DNA from: JBEVEP01 sp040512755
GTDB lineage: Bacteria; Pseudomonadota; Alphaproteobacteria; Rhizobiales; Rhizobiaceae
NCBI GenBank assembly: GCA_040512755.1
Contig: JBEVEP010000293.1
Coordinates: forward strand, 1 to 13,238
Direction of reading: 5' to 3'
Length of the DNA: 13,238 nucleotides
Within the stretch, counting starts at the first letter, position 1; each line of letters begins with the position of its first letter. The notes under the pieces were generated by a model. The model was not told where the DNA came from. It did not search any database and worked only from the letters and a program-made list of their open reading frames with translations. Shown here in pieces: positions 1 to 6,376 of the stretch. The translations under genes were made by a program, and so were the position numbers.

Positions 1-259
1 CCTTTTCGAGGAAGAGTCGATCAGGGCCGCGGCCTCTCGCCACCGCAAGTCGGCCGCTCAGATTGTTCTGCGATGGCCTGTTCAGCAGCAAGGCGTTGCT
101 GCGATTCCCCGGACAACCAAGAAGGAACGCCTGACGGAAAACGCGTCCATATTCGACTTCAGTCTTTCGGACGGCGAGATGGAAGCGATCCACGCTCTCG
201 GCGTCGCCAACAGCCGCATCTGCGACTTCGACTTTTCCCCGGCGGAGCCGTGGGACTAG
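1..259 (+). CDS. Aldo/keto reductase, C-terminal part (5' end outside window)
   Basis: The open frame runs in from the left edge (first full codon at 2) to a TAG at 257-259, giving about 85 residues. It carries the typical C-terminal part of an NADPH-dependent aldo/keto reductase of the 2,5-diketo-gluconate reductase type. A segment like AAQIVLRWPVQQQGVAAIPRTT, the last strand and helix of the TIM barrel, is followed by a KKERLTEN helix that in this superfamily holds the NADPH 2'-phosphate, then FDFSLSDGEMEAIHAL. The protein ends in a short aromatic tail (PAEPWD). The catalytic Asp/Tyr/Lys/His tetrad would lie upstream of the window, so activity cannot be judged. The gene is convergent with the Rieske oxygenase gene. 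The substrate is unknown; such enzymes usually reduce small carbonyl compounds. Confidence 0.88.
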   Translation, partial: LFEEESIRAAASRHRKSAAQIVLRWPVQQQGVAAIPRTTKKERLTENASIFDFSLSDGEMEAIHALGVANSRICDFDFSPAEPWD

Positions 260-269
260 CCCTGGGCGC

Positions 270-285
270 GGCGACGGCGGTCGCC
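270..285. other. Short inverted repeat between convergent genes
   Basis: GGCGAC (270-275) and GTCGCC (280-285) form a perfect 6-bp stem around a GGCG loop, 11 bases after the aldo/keto reductase stop codon. No run of T follows on either strand, so it is not a canonical intrinsic terminator. It could still be a 3'-end stabilising hairpin. A second, looser pair (GCATGCC at 314-320 and GGCATGC at 340-346) lies between it and the end of the oxygenase gene. Confidence 0.3.
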
Positions 286-360
286 TGCGTATCCGCGAGT
301 GCAAGGCCACCAAGCATGCCGCTGGCTTACTGAGGGATCGGCATGCCTGGTGCGACCAGT

Positions 361-1539
361 TCATGTGCCGGACTTGGCGGCCTCATGCTTGCTGCGAACC
401 CAATTGTGGAAGCGGTGGAGATCGTATTCTTCGGGCATCAGTACGCCGGCCTCATGGCGCAAAGATTTCAATCCGCGCTGATTGACTTCGCAGATGGCGG
501 CGTCCTCCTCCATGACGCGCGACCCGAAGGAGATGATGCTTTCGAGGTCAGCGCCCCCTGAGCGTAGCGCATCGGGCAGAAACAGCCATTCCGCGGTCAG
601 TTCGGTTTCTTCCGGCCCGAGCGGGCGAAGACGGACCGTACGCACATAGTCGGCATGGCCGACGATGAACATCGACGGCAGGCTGGTCACATATGTCTGA
701 CCTGCGCCGCGCTCCTGTTCCGTCAGTCCTGGGAAGGCTTGCCCATGCGTAAGGCCATCCTCCGACCACGTTTCAGCGCCTTGGCGTAAGCCACCCGAGT
801 ACTCGGGGGAGTCATTGTCAGCATGTATCGCCCAGTCCGGGTCGTCGTGTCTTGCCATCAAGCCGCGGCCGTACATCGGAACCAGCTTCGAAAGGCTCGG
901 ATGCACGCCGGGGCAATGCAGGCATTCGTTGAAGTTTTCCCAGAAGACCTTCCAGTTGCAGGCCATGACCTTTGTTAGGACATGCCCGCTCACAAGGTTC
1001 TCCAGTGGCCAATTGGAAAGATCGCCGGATGCTTCGTCGAATGCGGCTTCTATCGGCGGGGGGGTGGCGGAGAAGTTCACGAAGACGAAGCCGCGCCATT
1101 CCGCAAGCGCGACGGTATAGAGGGGGTAGTCGGCCTTTTGAAAGCCGTCCGGCAGGACCTTCGAAGGTACGCGGACGAGATCGCCCCGCAATGAATAGGA
1201 CCACGCGTGATAAGGGCAGGTGATCAGGCGCGCCTTCAGACGCCCGTGCTCCTGGCGGCAAAGCTGCGATCCCCTGTGGCGGCAGGTATTGTGAAATGCG
1301 CGAAGCGCACCGGTCTCGTCGCGCAGGATAACAATTTCCTGAGTGCCAATACTTATCGTGCGGTATTCGAGCGGCTGTGCAATATCCGCCGTCCGGCACA
1401 CAAGCACCCAGCTGCCGTACCATATACCGGCAAGGTCCTGTTCATAGTGCTTTGGGTCCCAATAGGCGGCCGATGGCAACGTTGGTTCCGGCCGGCGCAA
1501 GCCGTTGTAAAGGTCGGGTTTTGCCGCATATACGCTCAT
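361..1539 (-). CDS. Rieske [2Fe-2S] non-heme iron oxygenase, large subunit (quaternary-amine type likely)
   Basis: This 392-residue protein has the full two-domain layout of a Rieske oxygenase alpha subunit. The Rieske cluster motif is C86-R-H88 with C108-P-Y-H111. The catalytic domain has an E205-C-L-H208-C-P-G-V-H213 motif, and D346 in MEEDAAICEVNQRGL is the likely third ligand of the mononuclear iron. The residue expected to bridge the two metal centres is Glu (E205) rather than the Asp of classical aromatic dioxygenases. Enzymes acting on carnitine or related betaines (CntA/YeaW, GbcA and choline monooxygenase relatives) have this feature, so N-demethylation or cleavage of a quaternary amine is more likely than aromatic ring attack. 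No ferredoxin or reductase partner gene is in the window. The ATG at 1537-1539 is chosen because GGAGGG lies just upstream; an in-frame GTG at 1551 overlaps that ribosome binding site. The substrate is an inference. Confidence 0.9.
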   Translation of the reverse strand: MSVYAAKPDLYNGLRRPEPTLPSAAYWDPKHYEQDLAGIWYGSWVLVCRTADIAQPLEYRTISIGTQEIVILRDETGALRAFHNTCRHRGSQLCRQEHGRLKARLITCPYHAWSYSLRGDLVRVPSKVLPDGFQKADYPLYTVALAEWRGFVFVNFSATPPPIEAAFDEASGDLSNWPLENLVSGHVLTKVMACNWKVFWENFNECLHCPGVHPSLSKLVPMYGRGLMARHDDPDWAIHADNDSPEYSGGLRQGAETWSEDGLTHGQAFPGLTEQERGAGQTYVTSLPSMFIVGHADYVRTVRLRPLGPEETELTAEWLFLPDALRSGGADLESIISFGSRVMEEDAAICEVNQRGLKSLRHEAGVLMPEEYDLHRFHNWVRSKHEAAKSGT

Positions 1540-1582
1540 AGATCCCTCCACTATGAGTAAGCCGACACTGGCGCGCTTCGGC

Positions 1583-1588
1583 TGTCAA
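1583..1588 (-). promoter_or_regulatory. Possible -35 element of the oxygenase gene
   Basis: A perfect TTGACA reads on the minus strand 44 bases before the ATG at 1539. No matching -10 box is seen at 16-18 bp spacing (TCGGCT lies at 17 bp), so this is only half of a promoter. It remains the best candidate in the gap between the divergent oxygenase and secreted-protein genes. Confidence 0.25.
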
Positions 1589-1730
1589 TCCGTCCGGCCA
1601 GAATGCGAAAGCGATCCCCGGAACATTCCACAGTTCTAATGCGTTGCTGCGGAAAGTGAGTTCAGATGCCCAGGTACAGCTCCAGCAAACCGCCGGATGC
1701 ATTTACCTTAGGTCATCGCAAGAGAACATG

Positions 1731-1745
1731 TTAGCGTTTGGTTAA
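1731..1745 (+). promoter_or_regulatory. CtrA-like half-site pair (TTAG-N7-TTAA)
   Basis: TTAG at 1731-1734 and TTAA at 1742-1745 are separated by exactly seven bases. This differs by one base from TTAA-N7-TTAA, the recognition sequence of the alphaproteobacterial cell-cycle regulator CtrA. It sits 51 bases upstream of the ATG of the small secreted protein, a plausible promoter position. The motif is short enough to occur by chance, and no -10 or -35 boxes are obvious around it. Confidence 0.3.
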
Positions 1746-1796
1746 TCACGCGGGAGCAGATTCGAGCATCAGGGAGGAGACCTTGGAGAACAGAAT

Positions 1797-2132
1797 ATGT
1801 TCTGCGCAGGAAAAATCCCCCTTAGCCGCCTGGCGGCGTTCGCTTCTTTCCTGTTGACATCACTTGGCGCCCTGCCCGCCGGGGCACATGACGCACCGAA
1901 AGGCTGGTCCTATCCCTTTGCCTGCTGTTCCGGCTACGATTGTCGGGCAGTTGCCTCGAAGGCGATCAGTGAGCGGCCCGAAGGCTATGTCATCCAGGCA
2001 ACCGGCGAAATCGTCCGCTACAATGACAAGCGGGTACGAAATTCTCCCGATGGAGAGTTTCACTGGTGCTCCGTGGCCGGCGCTAACGACGGGCGAACAA
2101 TCTGCCTGTTCGTGCCACCGCGCTCCTACTAA
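1797..2132 (+). CDS. Small secreted/periplasmic cysteine-containing protein of unknown function
   Basis: This is a 111-residue protein with a clear Sec signal peptide. It has K6 and R11, a hydrophobic stretch at about 12-28, and a likely cleavage after A28-G-A30 before H31. The mature part is about 80 residues with five cysteines (C43, C44, C49, C91 and C103) in the pattern CCSGYDCR near its start, then FHWC and CLFVPP near its end. Similar short exported proteins with CCS..DCR and HWC motifs are, from memory, widespread in rhizobia and remain uncharacterised. The cysteines probably form disulfides in the periplasm, leaving one unpaired. The start is supported by GGAG at 1785-1788, eight bases before the ATG. 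It is divergent from the oxygenase gene, and the next gene follows 83 bases on. No enzymatic motif is visible, so I assign no function. Confidence 0.82.
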   Translation: MFCAGKIPLSRLAAFASFLLTSLGALPAGAHDAPKGWSYPFACCSGYDCRAVASKAISERPEGYVIQATGEIVRYNDKRVRNSPDGEFHWCSVAGANDGRTICLFVPPRSY

Positions 2133-2215
2133 TTCTACGTGCTCCCGTAGCTGACAGCGGAACGCTAGCAGGCTATTGGTGCTTTGCGGGCGGCGCCGAT
2201 GAGGAGAGGGAGCTC

Positions 2216-2584
2216 ATGGCGATCAAAGGGAGTTGCCACTGCAAAGCGACGGCGTTTGAGGCAAGTGCGGCGCCTGAGAATGTGACACACTGCACTTGTT
2301 CCTTCTGTTCGAAGCGCGGAGCGCTTTGGGCGTACTACACCCCAGACCAGTTCCGGCTTGTGACGCCCATGAAAAATGTTGCGACGTACCAATGGGGGTC
2401 CCGGACGATCAAGCATCATTTCTGCCCGGTTTGCGGCTGTGGCACGTTTACCGAGACTCCGGACTGGTCAACAGGGGAGCCCAATTTCGACAATCCAAAG
2501 ATCAGCGTGAATGCGCGTCTCTTCGACGACTTCAATCTCGACGACGTCGAGGTCGTGGTGATCGACGGGAAGAACCTTTGGTAA
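2216..2584 (+). CDS. GFA family zinc protein (glutathione-dependent formaldehyde-activating enzyme-like)
   Basis: This 122-residue protein matches the GFA/CENP-V fold, a small beta-rich domain with two zinc sites. Visible ligand motifs are C7-H-C9, C26-T-C28 with S-F-C31, and C70-P-V-C73-G-C75-G-T-F, in the standard order and spacing. The family is named for Gfa of Paracoccus, described as speeding the condensation of glutathione with formaldehyde. Most members, including those without formaldehyde-oxidation neighbours, have no proven reaction. No S-hydroxymethylglutathione dehydrogenase or hydrolase lies nearby, so a specific formaldehyde role is not supported here. The ATG is preceded by a purine-rich GAGGAGAGGGAG at 2201-2212. 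It follows the secreted protein gene by 83 bases and may share its transcript. It is a cytoplasmic protein with no signal peptide. Confidence 0.9.
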   Translation: MAIKGSCHCKATAFEASAAPENVTHCTCSFCSKRGALWAYYTPDQFRLVTPMKNVATYQWGSRTIKHHFCPVCGCGTFTETPDWSTGEPNFDNPKISVNARLFDDFNLDDVEVVVIDGKNLW

Positions 2585-2677
2585 CAAGCTGAGGTAGGCC
2601 GTTGGCCAAGTGTGTGTTCCGCGCAACGATCGGCCGGGATTGTTCCTGACTGGGGTCCTTGCGCCTCAGACGCAAAA

Positions 2678-2706
2678 TTGACACCGGCCAGAAACCCATT
2701 TCTAGT
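2678..2706 (+). promoter_or_regulatory. Sigma70-type promoter for the small membrane protein
   Basis: TTGACA at 2678-2683 is a perfect -35 box. After exactly 17 bases comes TCTAGT at 2701-2706, which matches the -10 consensus at four of six positions. Transcription would start near 2713, leaving a leader of about 75 bases before the ATG at 2789. Spacing and position fit well; activity is inferred. Confidence 0.55.
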
Positions 2707-2788
2707 CACTGAGCAATCGGGTCCGCATCGCGCCGCAACGAGGCAGTCGGCGCGGCTGAGGAGGCGGCACTGCCGCGAGAAGGAAGAT

Positions 2789-3037
2789 ATGGAAGACAAT
2801 TACGAGAAATATGGTGTTGCGGTCATTATCGTCTTCGGCGCGATGATCATCGGCGGACTGATGGCGGCCGGGCTGGCAATGGGCGACCGCCCGGCCTTTT
2901 TGTGGTCTCTGGGGTCGGCCGCTCTGGCGTGGGTCTCCGGCCATGCCGTGCTTTTCGATCGCCCGCGTCTCTATGGCGGCCTTATTTTCGGTGCGGCCGT
3001 GTTTGCTATCGCTTCGATCGTCGCTTTGCTCACCTGA
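2789..3037 (+). CDS. Small inner-membrane protein of unknown function (82 aa, three membrane segments)
   Basis: This 82-residue protein starts MEDNYEKYG and then consists almost entirely of hydrophobic stretches at about 9-31, 36-54 and 61-81, so it should span the cytoplasmic membrane three times. The loops between segments each carry a D-R-P triplet (33-35 and 57-59). Segment 2 and segment 3 both begin with this triplet, which hints at an internal duplication. The frame is open upstream to 2612, but the ATG at 2789 is preferred: it has an AAGGAAG ribosome binding site at 2780-2786, and the upstream residues are arginine-rich and look non-coding. A promoter-like sequence lies at 2678-2706. 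I do not recognise the family and no partner gene is evident. Confidence 0.72.
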   Translation: MEDNYEKYGVAVIIVFGAMIIGGLMAAGLAMGDRPAFLWSLGSAALAWVSGHAVLFDRPRLYGGLIFGAAVFAIASIVALLT

Positions 3038-3115
3038 AGCCTTCGGCCAACGGTCGGCGATCTGGAAAAAGTCAGGCTTAGGCGACACTCGCGGAGGATG
3101 AGAATCTGCCGGTAA

Positions 3116-3138
3116 GAGGCACCACAAGGCAGTGCCTC
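3116..3138. other. Perfect 7-bp hairpin before the Tas-like gene
   Basis: GAGGCAC (3116-3122) pairs perfectly with GTGCCTC (3132-3138) around a nine-base loop. No T tract follows. It sits between the small membrane protein gene and the aldo/keto reductase gene, 50 bases before the latter's ATG. It may protect an RNA 3' end or lie in the leader of the downstream gene. Confidence 0.35.
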
Positions 3139-3187
3139 CGCCTATGGCGAGATTACGCGATCATCACTACGGACTGGAGATTTCGCT

Positions 3188-4240
3188 ATGCAGCAGCGTC
3201 GGCTTGGCCGCAGCGACCTTTTCGTTTCGTCGATCTGCCTCGGCACAATGACCTGGGGTGAACAGAACACGGAAGAAGAGGCCCACGCTCAGCTTGACCG
3301 AGCCTTCGACCGGGGTGTCAACTTTCTTGACACTGCGGAACTCTACCCCATCCCGCCTAAAGCTGAGACACAGGGCCGCACGGAGCGGTACATCGGTAAC
3401 TGGATGAGGGCGCGGAAAAACCGCGATCGGGTCGTCGTAGCCTCCAAGGTGGTCGGACGGACAGCGAATGAGTGGTTCCGTGGCGGGCGGCCCTCCAGGC
3501 TGGTCCGCGCCGACATCTTCGATGCGATTGAGAAGTCGCTTGCGAAGTTGCAAACGGGCTACATCGATCTCTACCAGATCCATTTCCCGGATCGGCTCGT
3601 TCCCTGGGGTTCGAACCCTACGCGTGTCGGACGCTGGCCGGCTGCCCGCGCAGATGACGAAACTCCGATCGCCGAAACGCTCGCCGTGTTCGACGAGCTC
3701 TTGAAGGCCGGACAGATCCGCCACCTTGGGCTCTCGAACGAGAGCTCCTGGGGCACAATGCGGTATGTCTTCGAAAGCGAGAAGGGCGCCGGTCCTCGCA
3801 TCGTTTCGCTGCAGAACGCTTATAGTCTGATCAACCGCACCTTCGAGGCGAACCTAGCCGAAGTGTGCGATCGGGAGGATATCGGATTTCTCGCCTATTC
3901 TCCGCTGGCTCAGGGATATCTCACCGGAAAGTATGACCACGGTGCGCGGCCGGAGGGCGCTCGCACAACGCTTTTCAATCGCGGCCAGCGTTACGAGACG
4001 CCGAACGCGGCGGAGGTGCAGCTCGAATACAACGAACTGGCGCGAAGCTTCGGCATGGAACCTGCGGTTTTCGCCAATGCCTATGTCACGAGCAGGCCCT
4101 TCGTGACATCGAACATCATCGGCGCGACGGCGCTATGGCAACTCGACATGGCGCTTTCTTCGGCCGATGTGATGTGGACCGAGCAGATGCAGGCTGCTGT
4201 CGACGCCATCCATCAACGGGTGGGAAATCCATGCCCTTAA
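3188..4240 (+). CDS. tas: Tas-like NADP(H)-dependent aldo/keto reductase
   Basis: This 350-residue protein is a complete (alpha/beta)8 aldo/keto reductase. The catalytic tetrad is visible as D48 and Y53 in FLDTAELYP, K87 in VVASKVVG and H132 in YQIHFPD. The N-terminal segment (LGTMTWGEQNTEEEAHAQLD), the PIPPKAETQGRTERYIGNW insert and the later QNAYSLINRTFE and SPLAQGYLTGKY segments closely follow E. coli Tas as I remember it, including overall length. Tas proteins reduce aldehydes or ketones with NADPH; the physiological substrate is not settled. The ATG is supported by GGAG eight bases upstream. It appears to be a single-gene unit, with hairpins on both sides. It is clearly different from the reductase fragment at the left edge, so the two are not a tandem duplication. 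Confidence 0.93.
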   Translation: MQQRRLGRSDLFVSSICLGTMTWGEQNTEEEAHAQLDRAFDRGVNFLDTAELYPIPPKAETQGRTERYIGNWMRARKNRDRVVVASKVVGRTANEWFRGGRPSRLVRADIFDAIEKSLAKLQTGYIDLYQIHFPDRLVPWGSNPTRVGRWPAARADDETPIAETLAVFDELLKAGQIRHLGLSNESSWGTMRYVFESEKGAGPRIVSLQNAYSLINRTFEANLAEVCDREDIGFLAYSPLAQGYLTGKYDHGARPEGARTTLFNRGQRYETPNAAEVQLEYNELARSFGMEPAVFANAYVTSRPFVTSNIIGATALWQLDMALSSADVMWTEQMQAAVDAIHQRVGNPCP

Positions 4241-4252
4241 GATTCACCGGCG

Positions 4253-4272
4253 CCTGACAAAGCGATGTCAGG
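4253..4272. terminator. Hairpin after the Tas-like gene
   Basis: CCTGACA (4253-4259) and TGTCAGG (4266-4272) form a perfect 7-bp stem with a six-base loop, beginning 12 bases after the stop codon. The following bases are GA-rich and not T-rich, so termination would have to be Rho-assisted, or the hairpin acts as a 3'-end stabiliser. Confidence 0.4.
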
Positions 4273-4413
4273 AGGGCGGGGGCAGGCTCCGACCCAGATT
4301 TGTTAGCCCGGATCGTCGGCCCATGGCGTTTGGGCGTCCTATTGCCTTCCTCCGCACTGGCTGTATTCATGACCAAGCGGTGCGCATATTTCGTGGAACA
4401 GTTGAAGGCTCGA

Positions 4414-4662
4414 ATGCTAGTTGCCCGGAAAATCAAGATCGATGACATCTATGTGCCGGCGGCGCGGCGCAAGGCACTGAAACCTGACACCGTGCGCCTG
4501 CTTGCCGAGGACATCCTTGAGAACGGCTTGAAGATGCCGATCCAGGTTCGCCACGACGGCAAACGACATGTTCTGGTGGAAGGGGCACACCGGTTGGAGG
4601 CGGCAAAGTCACTCGGCGAGACTGCGATAGACGCTTATTTGGTCCACGCGCGCAGGCACTGA
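4414..4662 (+). CDS. Stand-alone ParB-like N-terminal domain protein
   Basis: This 82-residue protein is almost nothing but a ParB/sulfiredoxin-type domain. An opening strand KIKIDDIYVP is followed by a helix LLAEDILENGL, then MPIQVRHDGKRHVLVEGAHRLEAAKSLG. The G57-A-H-R60 box with the following helix corresponds to the G-x-R-R nucleotide-binding motif of ParB-fold proteins. There is no helix-turn-helix DNA-binding part and no dimerisation domain, so it is not a chromosome-partitioning ParB. ParB-fold domains bind or hydrolyse nucleotides, or act as nucleases in some families, and which applies here is unknown. The frame is open from a TTG at 4300 and has an ATG at 4369. The ATG at 4414 is chosen because GAAGG lies just upstream and the residues before it lack the domain's character. 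Confidence 0.75.
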   Translation: MLVARKIKIDDIYVPAARRKALKPDTVRLLAEDILENGLKMPIQVRHDGKRHVLVEGAHRLEAAKSLGETAIDAYLVHARRH

Positions 4663-4762
4663 ACCTCAATCTGGCCAAGCGAAAAAATCATGGCGTTGAT
4701 GTCGGTTCGGCCGACGGCTGTTCGTTCTTGGTTCGAAATCGCCAGTTCAAGGAGCAATCGAG

Positions 4763-5239
4763 ATGAATGTCGCGGCAACCCCAACTTCCGAAAGAGAGCT
4801 TGTTCTCACCCGCATCATCGATGCGCCGCGCGAGAAGCTCTACCGCGCATGGACCGAAGTCGACCTTTTGAGGCAATGGTTTGCGCCAAAGCCCTGGAGC
4901 ACGCCGCATGCTGAATTGGATGTCCGTCCCGGTGGCGCAAGCATGGTCGTGATGGCCGATCCGGATGGCAAGCAGTATCCCAATCCTGGCATCTATCTCG
5001 AAGTCGTGCCCAATGAAAAGCTCGTCGTCACCGACGCCTATACGAGCGCATGGGAACCTTCGGACAAACCGTTCATGACGGTGGTGCTCACTTTCGAAGA
5101 CGTCGACGGGAAGACCAGATACACGGCGCGGGCGAAGCACTGGACCATTGAAGATCGCGAGGCTCACGAAAAGATGGGTTTCCATGAGGGCTGGGGACAG
5201 TGTACCGACCAGCTCGAAGCGCTGGTGAAGAGGATCTGA
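4763..5239 (+). CDS. SRPBCC domain protein (AHSA1/activator of Hsp90 ATPase-like)
   Basis: This 158-residue protein fits the START/SRPBCC fold of the bacterial AHSA1-like group. It opens with a strand and ELVLTRIIDAPREKLYRAWTE, continues with LLRQWFAPKPWSTPHAELDVRPGG, the strands PGIYLEVVPNEKLVVTDAY and MTVVLTFEDVDGKTRYTA, and closes with the long C-terminal helix starting HEGWGQCTDQLEAL, a typical GW signature at 143-144. Length and order are normal. Such proteins form a deep hydrophobic cavity, and most have no known ligand despite the Hsp90-related name. They often sit beside an ArsR-type regulator gene, but none is present here. The ATG at 4763 has AAGGAG eight bases upstream. It is cytoplasmic. 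Confidence 0.9.
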   Translation: MNVAATPTSERELVLTRIIDAPREKLYRAWTEVDLLRQWFAPKPWSTPHAELDVRPGGASMVVMADPDGKQYPNPGIYLEVVPNEKLVVTDAYTSAWEPSDKPFMTVVLTFEDVDGKTRYTARAKHWTIEDREAHEKMGFHEGWGQCTDQLEALVKRI

Positions 5240-5244
5240 CGCCA

Positions 5245-5259
5245 TCCATTCAAAATGGA
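5245..5259. other. Short hairpin after the SRPBCC gene
   Basis: TCCATT (5245-5250) and AATGGA (5254-5259) form a perfect 6-bp stem with a three-base loop, five bases after the stop codon. No T tract follows. It may mark the 3' end of the transcript. The rest of the gap to 5425 holds only a weak 5-bp hairpin (AGCAC 5375-5379, GTGCT 5384-5388, then TTT). Confidence 0.3.
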
Positions 5260-5425
5260 GTTGTCGGGCAGCCTTGGACGATGGTTCGCGGCCGCTACGG
5301 TCAATCCGATGAACGGAATCGATTCCAGCAAACGCACGTCGTATTCCACGCGGGTAGGGCGGTTGCGATCTGACAGCACATGGGTGCTTTGAGAGCAGTT
5401 GCGCCGTCGCCCAAACTCCTGGCCG

Positions 5426-6376
5426 TTAGCGGCCAAGCGCCTTCGCGATTCTCGCAGCCAGCCGCGCATTGTTCTCGACAAGCGCGATATTGGTTCTCAG
5501 GCTGGCGCCGCCGGTAAGTTCCAGGATCCGGGCCAGAAGAAAAGGCGTCACGGCTTTGCCCGAAACGCCGGTATCGATCGCGGCCTGCTGCGCTGCGGCG
5601 ATATGATCGGCCATGATTTCCGCCGGTATTTCGTGCTCCAACGGAACAGGGTTTGCGACCAGCATGCCGCCATCCAGGCCGAGCGCGGCGCGTGCTCGAA
5701 AGAAGCCGGCGGTCGCTTCCGGATCGTCCAATCGAAGCGGGGCAGGGTGCGGCGAACTGCGCGACCAGAAGGCCGGCATGACGTCCGATCCGTACGCCAC
5801 GACCGGTACGCCGCGCGTCTCCAGCACTTCGAGCGTCTTTTCGATATCGAGGATGGCCTTGGCCCCCGCTGAAACCACGATCACCGCCGTTCTCGCCAAT
5901 TCGTCGAGGTCGGCTGAGATGTCGAAGCTTCTCTCCGCGCCCTTGTGCACGCCTCCAATCCCACCGGTGGCAAACACCGTGATGCCGGCGATCCGCGCCG
6001 CGATCATCGTCGCAGCTACCGTCGTTCCGCCGGTGCGTCCTTCAGCGATCGCGTAGGCCAAGTCCGCTCTGGAAAGTTTCATTGCGCCGGCGGTCTTCGC
6101 CAGGGTCTCGCGCTCCTCGTCCGACAGGCCGATTTTCAGCCGCCCGTCCACGACGGCGATGGTCGCGGGGACGGCCCCCTCGTCGCGAATGATCTTCTCG
6201 ACGTTCGATGCCATGGCAGCATTGTCTGGATAGGGCATCCCATGGGTGATTATCGTGCTTTCGAGAGCCACGACCGGTTTTCCGGCAGCAAGCGCCTCCG
6301 CCACGGGCGTGTGGATATCCGCATAGGGGCGAGCGGTTTCGGGCGTCATGTCGATCTCCAATGCCTGAATGCTCAT
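5426..6376 (-). CDS. psuG: Pseudouridine-5'-phosphate glycosidase
   Basis: This 316-residue protein cleaves the C-C glycosidic bond of pseudouridine 5'-phosphate, giving uracil and ribose 5-phosphate, with a divalent metal (Mn2+ in the E. coli enzyme). Family landmarks are in order: VVALESTIITHGMPYPDN (E39), the AIAEGRTGGTTVAATMIAA segment, the glycine-rich FATGGIGGVHKGAE loop, VSAGAKAILDI with K173 as the likely Schiff-base lysine, and VAYGSDVMPAFWSR. Length matches E. coli PsuG (YeiN). Its ATG at 6376 overlaps the psuK stop codon in an ATGA arrangement, so the two are translationally coupled, kinase first. The product pair matches the known two-step pseudouridine salvage route. About ten residues at the N terminus precede the conserved domain; an internal ATG at codon 10 is a less likely start. 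Confidence 0.95.
   Translation of the reverse strand: MSIQALEIDMTPETARPYADIHTPVAEALAAGKPVVALESTIITHGMPYPDNAAMASNVEKIIRDEGAVPATIAVVDGRLKIGLSDEERETLAKTAGAMKLSRADLAYAIAEGRTGGTTVAATMIAARIAGITVFATGGIGGVHKGAERSFDISADLDELARTAVIVVSAGAKAILDIEKTLEVLETRGVPVVAYGSDVMPAFWSRSSPHPAPLRLDDPEATAGFFRARAALGLDGGMLVANPVPLEHEIPAEIMADHIAAAQQAAIDTGVSGKAVTPFLLARILELTGGASLRTNIALVENNARLAARIAKALGR

Noticed and set aside
818..1423. A 201-residue minus-strand reading frame within the Rieske oxygenase gene in another frame.
   Set aside because: It is fully contained in a gene with all catalytic motifs, and its translation is arginine-, proline- and alanine-rich, as expected of an out-of-frame reading of GC-rich DNA.
2612..2788. 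N-terminal extension of the small membrane protein from 2612.
   Set aside because: The extra residues cover the predicted promoter and are arginine-rich; the ATG at 2789 has a good ribosome binding site and starts a typical membrane protein.
1..4240. The two aldo/keto reductases as a duplication.
   Set aside because: Their C-terminal sequences differ clearly (diketo-gluconate reductase type versus Tas type), so they are separate members of a large superfamily.
5164..5481. A 105-residue minus-strand frame spanning the gap between the SRPBCC and psuG genes.
   Set aside because: It overlaps the 3' ends of both neighbouring genes and shows no domain. The segment covering the gap looked slightly protein-like but matches nothing I know.
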